The notes under the pieces are model-generated. The model had not been told where the DNA came from and made no database searches. It was given only the letters and a program-made list of their open reading frames with translations. Made by a program: the position numbers and the translations under genes. From assembly GCF_000153725.1 (NCBI RefSeq), contig NZ_DS022276.1:1197990-1261989 (forward strand): 64,000 nucleotides of DNA. The letters run 5' to 3'. Origin of the DNA: Salipiger bermudensis HTCC2601 (GTDB lineage: Bacteria; Pseudomonadota; Alphaproteobacteria; Rhodobacterales; Rhodobacteraceae). Shown piece after piece: positions 46,236 to 55,356 of the stretch (position 1 is the first letter of the stretch; every line of letters begins with the position of its first letter).

Positions 46236-46263
46236 AACAAAAACGGGGCCCGCCGGGCCCCGT
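46236..46263 (-). terminator. Rho-independent terminator of asd
   Basis: Nine-base perfect stem ACGGGGCCC / GGGCCCCGT with a three-base loop. On the minus strand it is followed by TTTTGTTT, the T-tract of a typical terminator, 30 bases past the asd stop codon. Confidence 0.88.
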
Positions 46264-46293
46264 CTTGTTCAACTCGGCTGCAAGGCAGGACGC

Positions 46294-47316
46294 TCAGCCC
46301 TTCTTCAGGACCTTCTGGCCCAGAACCTCGGCGATCTGCACCGCGTTCAGCGCCGCGCCCTTGCGCAGGTTGTCCGAGACGCACCAGAAGTTCAGACCGT
46401 TCTCGATCGTCGAGTCCTGGCGGATACGGCTGATGAAGGTGGCAAAATCGCCGACGCATTCCACGGGGGTGACGTAGCCGCCGTCCTCGCGCTTGTCGAC
46501 GACCATGATGCCCGGCGCCTCGCGCAGGATGTCGCGGGCCTCGTCTTCGTCGAGGAAATCCTCGGTCTCGATGTTGATCGCCTCGGCGTGGCCGACGAAG
46601 ACCGGCACCCGCACGCAGGTCGCGGTGACCTTGATCGACGGGTCGACGATCTTCTTGGTCTCGGCGACCATCTTCCACTCTTCCTTAGTCGAGCCGTCTT
46701 CCATGAAGACGTCGATATGCGGGATGACGTTGAAGGCGATCTGCTTGGGATATTTCTTCGGCGGCACCTCGGTCACCGGGTTGTAGACCGACTTGGTCTG
46801 ATCCCAGAGCTCGTCCATGCCTTCCTTGCCCGAACCCGAGACCGACTGGTAGGTCGAGACCACGACGCGCTTGATCTTGGCGCGGTCATGCAGCGGCTTG
46901 AGCGCCACGACCATCTGCGCGGTCGAGCAGTTCGGGTTGGCGATGATGTTCTTCTTGGAATAGCCCAGAACCGCGTCGGCGTTCACCTCCGGCACGACCA
47001 GCGGCACGTCCGGGTCGTAGCGATAGAGCGACGAGTTGTCGATCACCACGCAGCCCGCGGCGGCGGCCTTGGGGGCGTATTCCTTCGTCGCGTCCGACCC
47101 GATGGCGAAGAGCGCCATGTCCCAGCCGGTGAAATCGAACGTGGCGAGGTCCTGGGTCTTGAGTGTCTTGTCGCCGAAGCTCACTTCGGTGCCGAGCGAG
47201 CGGCGCGATGCCAGCACCGCGATCTCGTCCACCGGGAACTCGCGCTCGGCGAGGATGTTCAGCATTTCACGGCCCACGTTGCCCGTGGCGCCAGCGACAA
47301 CGACCTTATAGCCCAT
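46294..47316 (-). CDS. asd: Aspartate-semialdehyde dehydrogenase
   Basis: NADPH-dependent second step of the lysine, threonine, methionine and diaminopimelate pathways. The 340-residue protein has VAGATGNVGREML at the N-terminus, the catalytic cysteine in NPNCSTAQMV, STYQSVSGSGKEGM, and histidine and arginine segments RVPVFVGHAEAI. GGAGAG precedes the ATG. A 13-base hairpin is found about 70-100 bases upstream of the start. Confidence 0.97.
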   Translation of the reverse strand: MGYKVVVAGATGNVGREMLNILAEREFPVDEIAVLASRRSLGTEVSFGDKTLKTQDLATFDFTGWDMALFAIGSDATKEYAPKAAAAGCVVIDNSSLYRYDPDVPLVVPEVNADAVLGYSKKNIIANPNCSTAQMVVALKPLHDRAKIKRVVVSTYQSVSGSGKEGMDELWDQTKSVYNPVTEVPPKKYPKQIAFNVIPHIDVFMEDGSTKEEWKMVAETKKIVDPSIKVTATCVRVPVFVGHAEAINIETEDFLDEDEARDILREAPGIMVVDKREDGGYVTPVECVGDFATFISRIRQDSTIENGLNFWCVSDNLRKGAALNAVQIAEVLGQKVLKKG

Positions 47317-47709
47317 CTGGCTCTCCTTCGATTGCAATTCGCGTGCGCACGGCTCCCGCGGCACGTCGGATTGGCGCGCGTGATACCCCATGCCCCCCTT
47401 CAGCGAAAGGGGGCATGGCAGCGATGACCGTGAAACCCGCTCTCCGGGCGCCTGCCGGATCTGCCGCAAGCAGTGGCGTCCGCCGCTTTTGGGGGCAGTG
47501 AGCGAGGACCCATCGGTGAAATCCCGCCAATTCTCGCAGTTGCAGCAAATCTGACTTGTCTAGAGAATGAGCAGTCGCGTAAACGAGAACTGTATTTGAT
47601 GACGAGTTGGGCACAAACCGGGCCGACCGATGAGAGCGGCAACATTTTGAGCCTCCGACTGCTTGAATGCACGAATTAAGCGAACTTTGTTCGTGAAGGA
47701 CAGGAAGAC
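47317..47709. other. Intergenic region between asd and the WbpM-like gene
   Basis: This 393-base region has no credible gene. It must contain the leftward promoter for asd and the rightward one for the epimerase/dehydratase gene. The right part (about 47520-47700) is richer in A and T. It holds a strong hairpin at 47388-47418, described separately. No riboswitch known to control asd (lysine type) could be recognised. Confidence 0.6.
47388..47418 (-). repeat. Thirteen-base hairpin upstream of asd
   Basis: On the minus strand CCATGCCCCCTTT and AAGGGGGGCATGG pair over 13 positions with one G-T pair and a five-base loop CGCTG. It begins about 72 bases upstream of the asd start codon. No T-run follows. 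Could be a leader structure of the asd message or an isolated repeat unit. Confidence 0.5.
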
Positions 47710-49596
47710 ATGCTGCAGAAGCTCTACAAGATCGTCACGACCCTGACGCGAGCGCAAAAGCAAATTCTCTTCCTCCTCATGGATTCGGCGGCGATCGCGG
47801 TCGCGTTCTTCGCGGCGCTGATGCTGACCGGACAGATGACCCCGGATCTTCCCTCGGCACTCCAGATCGCACCGATGCTCGCGGTGGTCGTCGCGGCCGG
47901 CAGTGTTGCGTCCTGGTGGATCGGTCTGCCGCTCTTCACCCTCAACGCCTACGACATCCGCGGAATCACCCGCACCGCAGCCTTCGCGGCGATCTGCGGC
48001 GTACTCGGCGCCGGGCTCGACGCACTGATCGGGCCGGGCCTGCCGATGCCCGTGTTCCTGAACTTTTCGCTGCTGCTGCTGGTTTTCTGCGCCAGCTGGC
48101 GCATCGTCCTCCGTCACTTCCTGATCGAGATCTATCGCCGCGGACAGACCCGGATGCGGGTGCTGATCTACGGCGCCGGACAGACTGGCCAACAGCTGGT
48201 CGCAGCGCTGCGCCATGATCACGCGGTCGAGCCGGTGCTCTTCGTCGACGACAACCCGACGCTGCAGAGCAAGATGGTCGCCGGGCTGAAAGTCCATGCC
48301 CCGTCCGCAATCGGCGATCTGGTGAGCCGCAAGCATATCGACCGCGTCGTGCTGGCCATGCCCTCGATCAGCCAGCCTCAGCTGGCCCGCATCGCCCATC
48401 GCCTGCGCCAGATCGGCTGCGAAGTGCACGCCCTGCCCTCCTTTGCCGAACTGGTGGGCGAGGGCGAGCTGCGCAAGCGCGTCGCGCCGGTGTCGCTCGA
48501 CGATCTGCTCGGCCGCAACCGTCTCGAGTCCGAGCTTCCCGGCGTCAGCCACGCCTATAGCGGTCGCCGCATTCTGGTAACCGGCGCCGGCGGCTCGATC
48601 GGCTCCGAGCTCTGCCGCCAACTCATCGCGTGCAAGCCCGATTGCGTCGTTCTGGTCGATCATGCCGAGCTCAGCCTCTACAACATCGACAAGGAACTGC
48701 GCGACCTCGCCGGCAACATGACCATCGTGCCGGTGCTGGGCTCGGTGCTCGACGAAACGCTGATGACGGATCTGATGCGCGAGCACGAGATCGAGGTGGT
48801 TCTGCACGCCGCCGCCTACAAGCACCTGCCGCTCGTCGAATGCAATGTGCTCTCGGGGCTCAACAACAACGTCATCGGCACCAAGGTTCTGGCCGAGGCG
48901 GCGCGCGAGGCCGGGGTCGAGCGCTTCATCCTCGTCTCCTCGGACAAGGCGGTGCGCCCGACCAACGTGATGGGGGCCTCCAAGCGGCTGGCCGAGCTGA
49001 TCGTGCAGGATCTCGCCACCCGCAGCAGCGGCACCCGCTTCTCGATGGTGCGCTTCGGCAACGTGCTCGGTTCCTCCGGCTCGGTCATCCCGCTCTTCGA
49101 GGAACAGATTGCCCGCGGCGGTCCGGTCACCCTCACCGACGAGAAGGTGACCCGCTATTTCATGACCATTTCCGAGGCCGCCCGGCTGGTCCTGCTGGCC
49201 GGCTCCTTCGCGCGCGGCGGTGATGTCTTCGTGCTCGACATGGGCGACCCGGTGCCGATCCACAAGCTCGCTCGGCAGATGATCGAAGGCGCCGGCTATT
49301 CCGTGCGCAATGCCAGCAATCCCGACGGCGATATCGAGATCCAGGTCACCGGTCTGCGCAAGGGCGAGAAGCTGCACGAGGAGCTGCTGATCTCCTCCGA
49401 CATGCTGACCACGCCGCACCACAAGATCATGCGCGCGCAGGAGAGCTACCTGTCCGAATTCGAGATCGCCACCGCCCTCAAGGACCTGCGGCAGGCCATC
49501 GGCACGCTCGACGAAGCCATGGCCCGCGGGATCATCTCGCGCTGGGTGGAGCGTCACGAAGCCGAAGAGACGGCCGGGGAAAAGCAGCGCATCTGA
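47710..49596 (+). CDS. Nucleoside-diphosphate-sugar epimerase/dehydratase, CapD/WbpM type
   Basis: Membrane-anchored NDP-sugar 4,6-dehydratase, 628 residues, probably UDP-GlcNAc or related, for polysaccharide or glycan biosynthesis. Four N-terminal membrane segments (about 20-150) precede a CoA-binding-like domain (RVLIYGAGQTGQQLV) and the SDR catalytic domain with GAGGSIGSEL, LHAAAYKHLPLVE and SSDKAVRPTNVMGASKR. The family's Tyr is Met in VMGASK, as in WbpM. AGGA lies upstream of the ATG. A terminator follows. Confidence 0.93.
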   Translation: MLQKLYKIVTTLTRAQKQILFLLMDSAAIAVAFFAALMLTGQMTPDLPSALQIAPMLAVVVAAGSVASWWIGLPLFTLNAYDIRGITRTAAFAAICGVLGAGLDALIGPGLPMPVFLNFSLLLLVFCASWRIVLRHFLIEIYRRGQTRMRVLIYGAGQTGQQLVAALRHDHAVEPVLFVDDNPTLQSKMVAGLKVHAPSAIGDLVSRKHIDRVVLAMPSISQPQLARIAHRLRQIGCEVHALPSFAELVGEGELRKRVAPVSLDDLLGRNRLESELPGVSHAYSGRRILVTGAGGSIGSELCRQLIACKPDCVVLVDHAELSLYNIDKELRDLAGNMTIVPVLGSVLDETLMTDLMREHEIEVVLHAAAYKHLPLVECNVLSGLNNNVIGTKVLAEAAREAGVERFILVSSDKAVRPTNVMGASKRLAELIVQDLATRSSGTRFSMVRFGNVLGSSGSVIPLFEEQIARGGPVTLTDEKVTRYFMTISEAARLVLLAGSFARGGDVFVLDMGDPVPIHKLARQMIEGAGYSVRNASNPDGDIEIQVTGLRKGEKLHEELLISSDMLTTPHHKIMRAQESYLSEFEIATALKDLRQAIGTLDEAMARGIISRWVERHEAEETAGEKQRI

Positions 49597-49623
49597 GCCT
49601 CGTCCGCCGGAGCCGACGCAGAA

Positions 49624-49655
49624 AACGGGAGGCCCACGGCCTCCCGTTCTTGTTT
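49624..49655 (+). terminator. Rho-independent terminator after the WbpM-like gene
   Basis: Eleven-base stem AACGGGAGGCC / GGCCTCCCGTT with loop CAC, followed by CTTGTTT. It separates this gene from a convergent LOG-family gene. Confidence 0.88.
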
Positions 49656-49668
49656 CTGGGCGCGGTGC

Positions 49669-50511
49669 TCAGCGTCCGGGAATGTCGTCGCGCGCCGGGG
49701 CGGGATCCCATTCCTCGATGATCGCCGCCGCCTCGTCGGCACTCTCGACGAAGCGAAAGAGGTCGAGATCCTCGGGGCTGATGGTGCCAGCGTCCTCGAG
49801 CGCTTCCCAGTTAATGATCTTCTCCCAGAACGCCCGACCGAACAGCAGGAACGGAACCCGTTCCATGCGCCCGGTCTGGATCAGAGTGAGTGCTTCGAAC
49901 ATCTCGTCCAGCGTACCGAAGCCGCCGGGGAAGACGCAGATCGCCCGCGCCCGCATCAGGAAATGCATCTTGCGGATCGCGAAGTAGTGGAAGTTGAAGC
50001 ACAGGTCCGGGGTCACGTATTCGTTCGGCGCCTGCTCGTGCGGCAGCACGATGTTGAGACCGATCGACACGCCGCCGGCCTCCTGTGCGCCAAGGTTGCC
50101 CGCCTCCATCACGCCCGGGCCACCGCCGGTGGCGACGACGAACTCGCGGTTGCCGGAGGCCACCGACTTCTCTGTCATCTTGTGCGCGAAAAGACGTGCC
50201 TCTTCGTAGAAATGCGACAGATCCGCGAGCGTCTGGGTGCGCGCCCCGGCCTTCTCGGCCGGCGACGGGATGCGCGCGCCGCCGAACAGCACCACGGTCG
50301 AGCCGATCTGGTGCTCGTCCATCAGAAGCTGCGGTTTCAGCAGCTCCAGCTGAAGCCGTACCGGACGCAGCTCTTCCCGGCAGAGGAACTCCTCGTCGGC
50401 AAAGGCAAGCCGGTAGGAGGGCGCGCGGGTCTGCGGCGTGTCGGGGATGTCCTCGGCGGTCTTCCGGTCGCGCCCCGCGTCGCGAAAGATGGAATGGCGT
50501 TCGTCGTTCAT
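49669..50511 (-). CDS. LOG-family protein (TIGR00730, cytokinin riboside 5'-monophosphate phosphoribohydrolase-like)
   Basis: A 280-residue Rossmann-fold protein. LOG motifs are FPGGFGTLDE (PGGxGTxxE) and ATGGGPGVMEAGNLGAQEAGG. The N-terminus has about 65 residues beyond the usual LOG domain. Short LOG proteins release base from AMP-type nucleotides; longer ones like this probably act as nucleotide 5'-monophosphate nucleosidases, but the substrate is not certain. Confidence 0.9.
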   Translation of the reverse strand: MNDERHSIFRDAGRDRKTAEDIPDTPQTRAPSYRLAFADEEFLCREELRPVRLQLELLKPQLLMDEHQIGSTVVLFGGARIPSPAEKAGARTQTLADLSHFYEEARLFAHKMTEKSVASGNREFVVATGGGPGVMEAGNLGAQEAGGVSIGLNIVLPHEQAPNEYVTPDLCFNFHYFAIRKMHFLMRARAICVFPGGFGTLDEMFEALTLIQTGRMERVPFLLFGRAFWEKIINWEALEDAGTISPEDLDLFRFVESADEAAAIIEEWDPAPARDDIPGR

Positions 50512-50588
50512 GCTCTGGGGTATCCTTGTCCTGCCATCAGACTGACTATAGCGTGCCGATCTGCCGCGACACTATCGGAAGACCGGAA

Positions 50589-51506
50589 ATGGACTGGAAA
50601 CATTCAATCTCGAGCGCCGCTGCCCGCATCGAGGGCCACGCTCAGATCACCCCCGTGATGACAACCGCCACGCTCTGGGAGCGCCCGGTCGAGCTCAAGC
50701 TCGAACAGCTCCAGCACACCGGCAGCTTCAAGGCCCGCGGCGCGTTCAACACGCTGCTCTCCGAACCGGTGCCAGAGGCCGGCGTGGTCGCGGCCTCCGG
50801 CGGCAATCACGGCGCAGCCGTGGCCTATGCCGCAACCCGGCTTGGCCACAAGGCGCAGATCTACGTTCCCGAGATGGCCGGCCCTGCCAAGATCGCGCTG
50901 ATCGAGCGCACCGGCGCGGCGCTGACCGTCGTGCCGGGCGAATACGCCAACGCGCTCGAGGCGGCCCGCGCCTACGAGGCCGAGACCGGCGCGATGCAGG
51001 TCCACGCCTATGACGCCCTCGGCACGGTCGCCGGTCAGGGTACGCTGATGCGCGAATGGGAAGAACAGGGGCTGCAAGCCGACACGGTGCTGATCGCGGT
51101 CGGCGGCGGCGGACTGATCGCCGGATCGCTGGCCTGGCTGCAAGGCGCGCGCAAGGTTGTCGCGGTCGAGCCCGAAACCTCCTGCGCGCTGCACGCGGGC
51201 CTCGCCGCCGGGGCGCCGGTCGATGTGCAGGTCTCCGGCGTGGCCGCCAACGCGCTCGGCGCGCGCCGGGTGGGCAGCATCTGCCATGAGTTGGCGCAGG
51301 CGCATCTCGGGGCCTCGGTGCTGGTCCCGGATGACGCCATCACCGAGGCCCAGACCGCGCTGTGGCAGAGCCATCGGCTGCTGGTCGAACCCGCCGGCGC
51401 CACGGCGCTCGCGGCGCTGCGCTCGGGCGCCTATGTGCCTGAGCCGGGCGAGCGTGTCGCGGTTCTGGTCTGCGGCGGCAACATCGCGCCCGACCCGCTG
51501 GGCTGA
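50589..51506 (+). CDS. Threonine/serine dehydratase-like PLP enzyme
   Basis: A 305-residue fold-type II PLP enzyme. The PLP lysine is in HTGSFKARGAFN, the nucleotide-phosphate loop in VAVGGGGLIAGSL, and ASGGNHGAAVAYAA is present. It lacks a C-terminal ACT regulatory domain, as in catabolic or serine-type dehydratases. The start codon lies after a GGAAGACCGGAA region. Exact substrate is not certain (threonine, serine or hydroxyaspartate). Confidence 0.9.
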   Translation: MDWKHSISSAAARIEGHAQITPVMTTATLWERPVELKLEQLQHTGSFKARGAFNTLLSEPVPEAGVVAASGGNHGAAVAYAATRLGHKAQIYVPEMAGPAKIALIERTGAALTVVPGEYANALEAARAYEAETGAMQVHAYDALGTVAGQGTLMREWEEQGLQADTVLIAVGGGGLIAGSLAWLQGARKVVAVEPETSCALHAGLAAGAPVDVQVSGVAANALGARRVGSICHELAQAHLGASVLVPDDAITEAQTALWQSHRLLVEPAGATALAALRSGAYVPEPGERVAVLVCGGNIAPDPLG

Positions 51507-51512
51507 TCCCTC

Positions 51513-52262
51513 TTAGAGCGCGGCGCTGAGCACCACCCAGCCGGCGATCTCGGAGCAGAGCTGCACCGTGCCCAGCACGTCGCCGGTCTGGCCTCCGAGC
51601 AGCGCCTTGGCACGCCGCCCGACGAGCCATGCGGCGGCGGCCATCACCAGCAGCGCCACCATGCCCGGCAGGCCGAGGAAGGGCGCGATCAGCAGCGCCA
51701 GAAGGCCGCCGGGAAACCAGCGGATATTCCCCTTGCCGGCGCTGGCGGCAAGGTGGCCGAGCCCGTCCTCACGGGCTGGCGGCAGCCATTCCATCACCAT
51801 CAGGATCGCCAGCCGGCTGACCACGGCGCAGAGCGTCAGCGCCAGAAGCCCTGCCCCGCCCGTGGGAAATGCCGCGAGCGCCGCCGCGCCCAGCACCACC
51901 GCAAGGATCAGCGCCAGCACGCCGTAGCTGCCGACCCGGCTGTCGCGCATGATGGCGAGGCGTTGCTCGGGATCGCGCCCGCCCATGCCATCGGCGAAAT
52001 CCGCCAGCCCGTCATGGTGCAGCCCACCGGTGCCAAGCACCAGCGCGATCACCGCAAGCACCCCGCCGACCATGGGCGGCAGGCCCAGCGCGGCGGCGCC
52101 CGCCAGCACCGCCCAGGCGATCAGCGCCAGTGGCAGCCCGACCAACGGAAAGGCCCAGCGGGCATGGGTGATCTCGGGCGGCGTTCCCGCGAACTGCCCC
52201 ACCGGCAGCCGCGTCAGCAGCATCAGCGCCAACCGGATCTCGGGGAGGCGCCGCCGCTTCAC
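51513..52262 (-). CDS. cobS: Adenosylcobinamide-GDP ribazoletransferase (cobalamin synthase)
   Basis: Membrane enzyme that joins alpha-ribazole phosphate to adenosylcobinamide-GDP at the end of cobalamin synthesis. The 249-residue hydrophobic protein begins with a polar segment (RLPEIRLALMLLTRLPVG) and has the family catalytic motif GLHHDGLADFADGMGG, then DSRVGSYGVLAL. The GTG start overlaps the cobT stop (GTGA). Last gene in cobU-cobT-cobS. Confidence 0.95.
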   Translation of the reverse strand: MKRRRLPEIRLALMLLTRLPVGQFAGTPPEITHARWAFPLVGLPLALIAWAVLAGAAALGLPPMVGGVLAVIALVLGTGGLHHDGLADFADGMGGRDPEQRLAIMRDSRVGSYGVLALILAVVLGAAALAAFPTGGAGLLALTLCAVVSRLAILMVMEWLPPAREDGLGHLAASAGKGNIRWFPGGLLALLIAPFLGLPGMVALLVMAAAAWLVGRRAKALLGGQTGDVLGTVQLCSEIAGWVVLSAAL

Positions 52263-53284
52263 CCGTCCGAGACCCCGGCCTCGGCGAAGGTCGCCATGCC
52301 GTTGTGACAGGCCAGCGCCCCGCGCAGCACGCCAAGCGCCAGCGCCGCGCCAGAGCCCTCGCCCAGCGCCATGCCGAGATCGAGGATCGGGCGCTTGCCC
52401 ATGGCCTCCGTCATGCCGCGATGACCGGGCTCGGCGCTGGCGTGGCCGATCAGGCAGTGATCGAGAAGCGCGGGCCGCGCCGCGTGAAGCGGTGCCACCG
52501 CGGCGGTGCAGATGAAGCCGTCGAGCAGCACCGGGATGCGCGCCAGCCGCGCCGCGATCACCGCGCCGCAGATCGCCGCCTGCTCGCGCCCGCCGAGGGC
52601 CGCAAGGATTTGCAGGCCTTTCGCGCGCTCGTGCAAGGCCACGGCGCGCGCGACCACCTCGGCCTTGTGGGCGATGGCAGGTGTGTCCGAGCCGGTGCCG
52701 CGCCCGACCCAGTCGCGCGCCGCCCCACCGAACACGGCATGCGCCAGCGCCGCAGCAATGGTCGAGTTGCCGATGCCCATTTCGCCGAGGATCAGCACGT
52801 CGGCCGTCGGGTCGACCGCCGCGCCCCCCCGGCGCATGGCGTCGAGGGTTTCGGCCTCGGTCATGGCGGGCGCTTGCGTGACATCTTCTGTCGGGCGGTC
52901 GAGATTGAGCGCCACCACCGAGAGCGCCGCGCCGTTGAGCGCGCAGAGCTGGTTGATCGCCGCGCCGCCATGCTCGAAATTGGCCACCATCTGCGCGGTG
53001 ACCTCCTGCGGGAACGGGTTGACCCCCTGCGCGCAGACGCCGTGATTGCCGGCAAAGACCAGCGCCTGAGCCTTGCCGATCTCGGGCCGTGCCCGGCCCT
53101 GCCAGCCGGCGAGGAAGACCGCCAGATCCTCGAGCCGCCCGAGAGAGCCCGGCGGCTTGGTGAGCTCCATCTGGCGGGCACTTGCAGCCTCGGCGGCGGC
53201 ATCGTCATAGGACGGCAGGTCGAGCGTGGTGGCGTCGGCGAGCGCGGCGAGCGCGGCGAGCGGCAGCGGGTCGGTCATTGTCAT
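52259..53284 (-). CDS. cobT: Nicotinate-nucleotide--dimethylbenzimidazole phosphoribosyltransferase
   Basis: Makes alpha-ribazole phosphate, the lower ligand for cobalamin. 341 residues with TKPPGSLGRLEDLA, FAGNHGVCAQGVNPFPQEVTAQM split, LGEMGIGNST and the C-terminal LDLGMALGEGSGAALALG containing the catalytic Glu. The start at 53284 overlaps the cobU stop (ATGA); an ATG six bases later is an alternative. The codons for residues about 9-16 make a 9-base repeat (AALAALA). Confidence 0.95.
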   Translation of the reverse strand: MTMTDPLPLAALAALADATTLDLPSYDDAAAEAASARQMELTKPPGSLGRLEDLAVFLAGWQGRARPEIGKAQALVFAGNHGVCAQGVNPFPQEVTAQMVANFEHGGAAINQLCALNGAALSVVALNLDRPTEDVTQAPAMTEAETLDAMRRGGAAVDPTADVLILGEMGIGNSTIAAALAHAVFGGAARDWVGRGTGSDTPAIAHKAEVVARAVALHERAKGLQILAALGGREQAAICGAVIAARLARIPVLLDGFICTAAVAPLHAARPALLDHCLIGHASAEPGHRGMTEAMGKRPILDLGMALGEGSGAALALGVLRGALACHNGMATFAEAGVSDG

Positions 53285-53787
53285 TTCACCTTCAATGGGT
53301 AGCCCGCGACGCTGAGCCAGAGCTCGTCGCTGGCGGCGGCAATTGTCTGGTTCACCAGCCCCGCCGCGTCGCGGAAGGCGCGGGCGAGCGCGTTTTCGGG
53401 CACGATCCCGGCGCCGACCTCGTTGGTGACGAAGACCACCGGGGCGCGCTGCTCTGGCAGGATCGCCGCCAGGGCCTCGGCTTCCGCCTGCCAGTCCTGC
53501 TCGGCCAGCATCAGGTTCGACAGCCAGAGCGTCAGGCAATCGACGAGCCGAGGCGCATCGCCGTCGCTGTCCTGCAGCGCTTGCACAAGCTTGGTCGGCT
53601 CGGAGATCGCGTGCCACTCGGGGCCGCGCCGGGCCCGATGGCGGGCGATGCGCTCAGTCATCTCGGCGTCATGCGCCTCGGCGGTGGCGATGTAGATTGC
53701 CGGACTGCCCAGCGCGAGCGTCATGCGCTCGGCCAGCCGGCTCTTGCCCGAGCGCACGCCGCCGGTGATGAGGATCGACTTTCCCAT
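53281..53787 (-). CDS. cobU: Adenosylcobinamide kinase / guanylyltransferase
   Basis: Bifunctional enzyme that phosphorylates adenosylcobinamide and transfers GMP. 168 residues with P-loop GGVRSGKSRLAE, the RHRARRGPEW segment with the active histidine, and VVFVTNEVGAGIVPENALARAFRD. Start ATG at 53787 fits the family length; upstream frame is not supported and would overlap a divergent gene. It leads the cobU-cobT-cobS operon. No cobalamin riboswitch fits in the 43-base gap. Confidence 0.95.
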   Translation of the reverse strand: MGKSILITGGVRSGKSRLAERMTLALGSPAIYIATAEAHDAEMTERIARHRARRGPEWHAISEPTKLVQALQDSDGDAPRLVDCLTLWLSNLMLAEQDWQAEAEALAAILPEQRAPVVFVTNEVGAGIVPENALARAFRDAAGLVNQTIAAASDELWLSVAGYPLKVK

Positions 53788-53830
53788 GGGGCCGTGACAA
53801 AGCAGGTTCCGCGCGATTTGGGAAGCCCGC

Positions 53831-54421
53831 ATGAGACCGCCCGAGACCAACGAGTTGCTGCTGATCCGCCACGCCCCCGCCGCTCACGGAGGGCGGCTCT
53901 GCGGGCGCAGCGACGTGCCGGCTCTGCTGCCGTCCGATCCTGAGCTCATCCCGCTGCGCGGCTGGCTGTCCAGCTGTTCCAGCGTGGTGAGCAGCCCGGC
54001 CAAACGCTGCCTTCAAACCGCCGGCGCGCTGTTTCCGGAGCGTTCTGTCGTCACCGATGACCGGCTCTGGGAGCAGGATTTCGGCGACCATGACGGGGTG
54101 CGTTTCTCCGAGCTGCCGGATCTTGGCGTGCTTGATCGCGAGACATTGGCGGCGCAGTGTCCCCCGGGCGGCGAGAGTTTTTCCGCAATGGTCGCACGGG
54201 TCACGCCGGCCTTGGTGGTGTTGGCAGGCCGGGTCCGGGCGGGAGGGCCGGTCGCGGTGGTGGCGCATGCGGGCACCGCGCGGGCGGCGCTTGGACTGGC
54301 CCTCGAGCTGCCATCGGCGGGGCTCGGCTTCGAGATCGCCCCCCTCTCGGTCACGCGGCTGCGCTGCCACGAGGGCGGGCTCTCGATCATCGCGACCAAC
54401 TGGACGGGACCGGGCGCATGA
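53831..54421 (+). CDS. Histidine phosphatase, CobC-like (alpha-ribazole phosphatase candidate)
   Basis: A 196-residue histidine-phosphatase fold protein with the phosphohistidine motif LLIRHAPAA, the second part VAHAGTARAAL and VVSSPAKRCLQTA. CobC homologues remove phosphate from alpha-ribazole phosphate or adenosylcobalamin phosphate. Position between cobU (divergent) and cobD, with an ATGA overlap to cobD, strongly supports this role. Confidence 0.85.
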   Translation: MRPPETNELLLIRHAPAAHGGRLCGRSDVPALLPSDPELIPLRGWLSSCSSVVSSPAKRCLQTAGALFPERSVVTDDRLWEQDFGDHDGVRFSELPDLGVLDRETLAAQCPPGGESFSAMVARVTPALVVLAGRVRAGGPVAVVAHAGTARAALGLALELPSAGLGFEIAPLSVTRLRCHEGGLSIIATNWTGPGA

Positions 54422-55353
54422 TGTTTGCCGGCATGATGATGGTGGCCTTCGCGATCGACAGCGCGTTCGGCTGGCCTCGGGCGGTTTTCGCCGTGCTGAG
54501 GCATCCGGTGGTGTGGATCGGGGCGCTGATCTCGGCGCTCGAGGGGCGATTGAACGCGGGCGAGCCGGCCCGGCGCCGCGCGATGGGCGGGCTGACGGTG
54601 ATCCTCGTGCTGAACGCGGTTCTGATCCCGGCGCTGTTGCTGCAGCTGGCGCTGCCGGACGGGATGGCGGGGCTGGTCCTTGGTGGGGTGCTGGCTTGGC
54701 CGCTGCTGGCGGTGCGGTCGATGCACGACCACGTGGCCGCGGTGGCGAAGCCGCTGGCCCGGGGCGATCTGTTTGCCGCGCGGCGGGCGGTGGCGATGAT
54801 CGTCGGGCGCAATCCCGAGAGGCTCGGACAGGAGGGCGTGGCGCGCGCCGCGCTCGAGAGCCTTGCCGAGAACAGCTCGGACGGCATCGTGGCGCCGCTG
54901 TTCTGGGGCGTGATCGGCGGCTTGCCCGGGATCGCCGCCTACAAGGCGATCAACACGATGGATTCGATGATCGGACATCGCAACCAGCGCTACGAAGACT
55001 TCGGCAAGGCCGCAGCAAGGCTTGACGACCTCGTGAACTGGCTGCCGGCGCGGCTTACCGGGCTGCTCTTCGCGCTGGCCTCGGGCCGGCCGCGCCGCGC
55101 GATCCGCGTGATGCGACGCGACGCGCGCCAGCACCGCTCTCCCAATGCCGGCTGGCCCGAGGCGGCAATGGCGGGCGCGCTGCCGGTGCGACTTTCGGGG
55201 CCGCGGGTCTATGGCGACGTGATCGCCGACGAGCCTTGGGTCAACGGCACGGCGCCCGACCCGGACGCAAAGACGCTGGCCCGCGGTCTGACGCTCTACC
55301 GCCTCACCATGGCGCTCACGGCGCTGCTTCTGCTGCTCTTCGCCCTGCCCTAG
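54418..55353 (+). CDS. cobD: Adenosylcobinamide-phosphate synthase (CobD/CbiB)
   Basis: Membrane enzyme that attaches aminopropanol phosphate to adenosylcobyric acid. 311 residues, hydrophobic with about five segments, with AFAIDSAFGWPRAVFAVLRHPVVW at the N-terminus, and the family motifs RAALESLAENSSDGIVAPLFW, YKAINTMDSMIGH and PNAGWPEAAMAGAL. The ATGATG start overlaps the phosphatase stop. Confidence 0.93.
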   Translation: MMFAGMMMVAFAIDSAFGWPRAVFAVLRHPVVWIGALISALEGRLNAGEPARRRAMGGLTVILVLNAVLIPALLLQLALPDGMAGLVLGGVLAWPLLAVRSMHDHVAAVAKPLARGDLFAARRAVAMIVGRNPERLGQEGVARAALESLAENSSDGIVAPLFWGVIGGLPGIAAYKAINTMDSMIGHRNQRYEDFGKAAARLDDLVNWLPARLTGLLFALASGRPRRAIRVMRRDARQHRSPNAGWPEAAMAGALPVRLSGPRVYGDVIADEPWVNGTAPDPDAKTLARGLTLYRLTMALTALLLLLFALP

Positions 55354-55356
55354 GGC

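Noticed and set aside
53239-53263. Nine-base tandem repeat in the cobT start region
   Set aside because: Only about 2.8 copies, coding for an alanine-leucine run; ordinary for GC-rich genes.
53788-53830. Cobalamin riboswitch before cobU
   Set aside because: The gap to the divergent gene is only 43 bases, too short for the B12 riboswitch, and no B12-box was seen.
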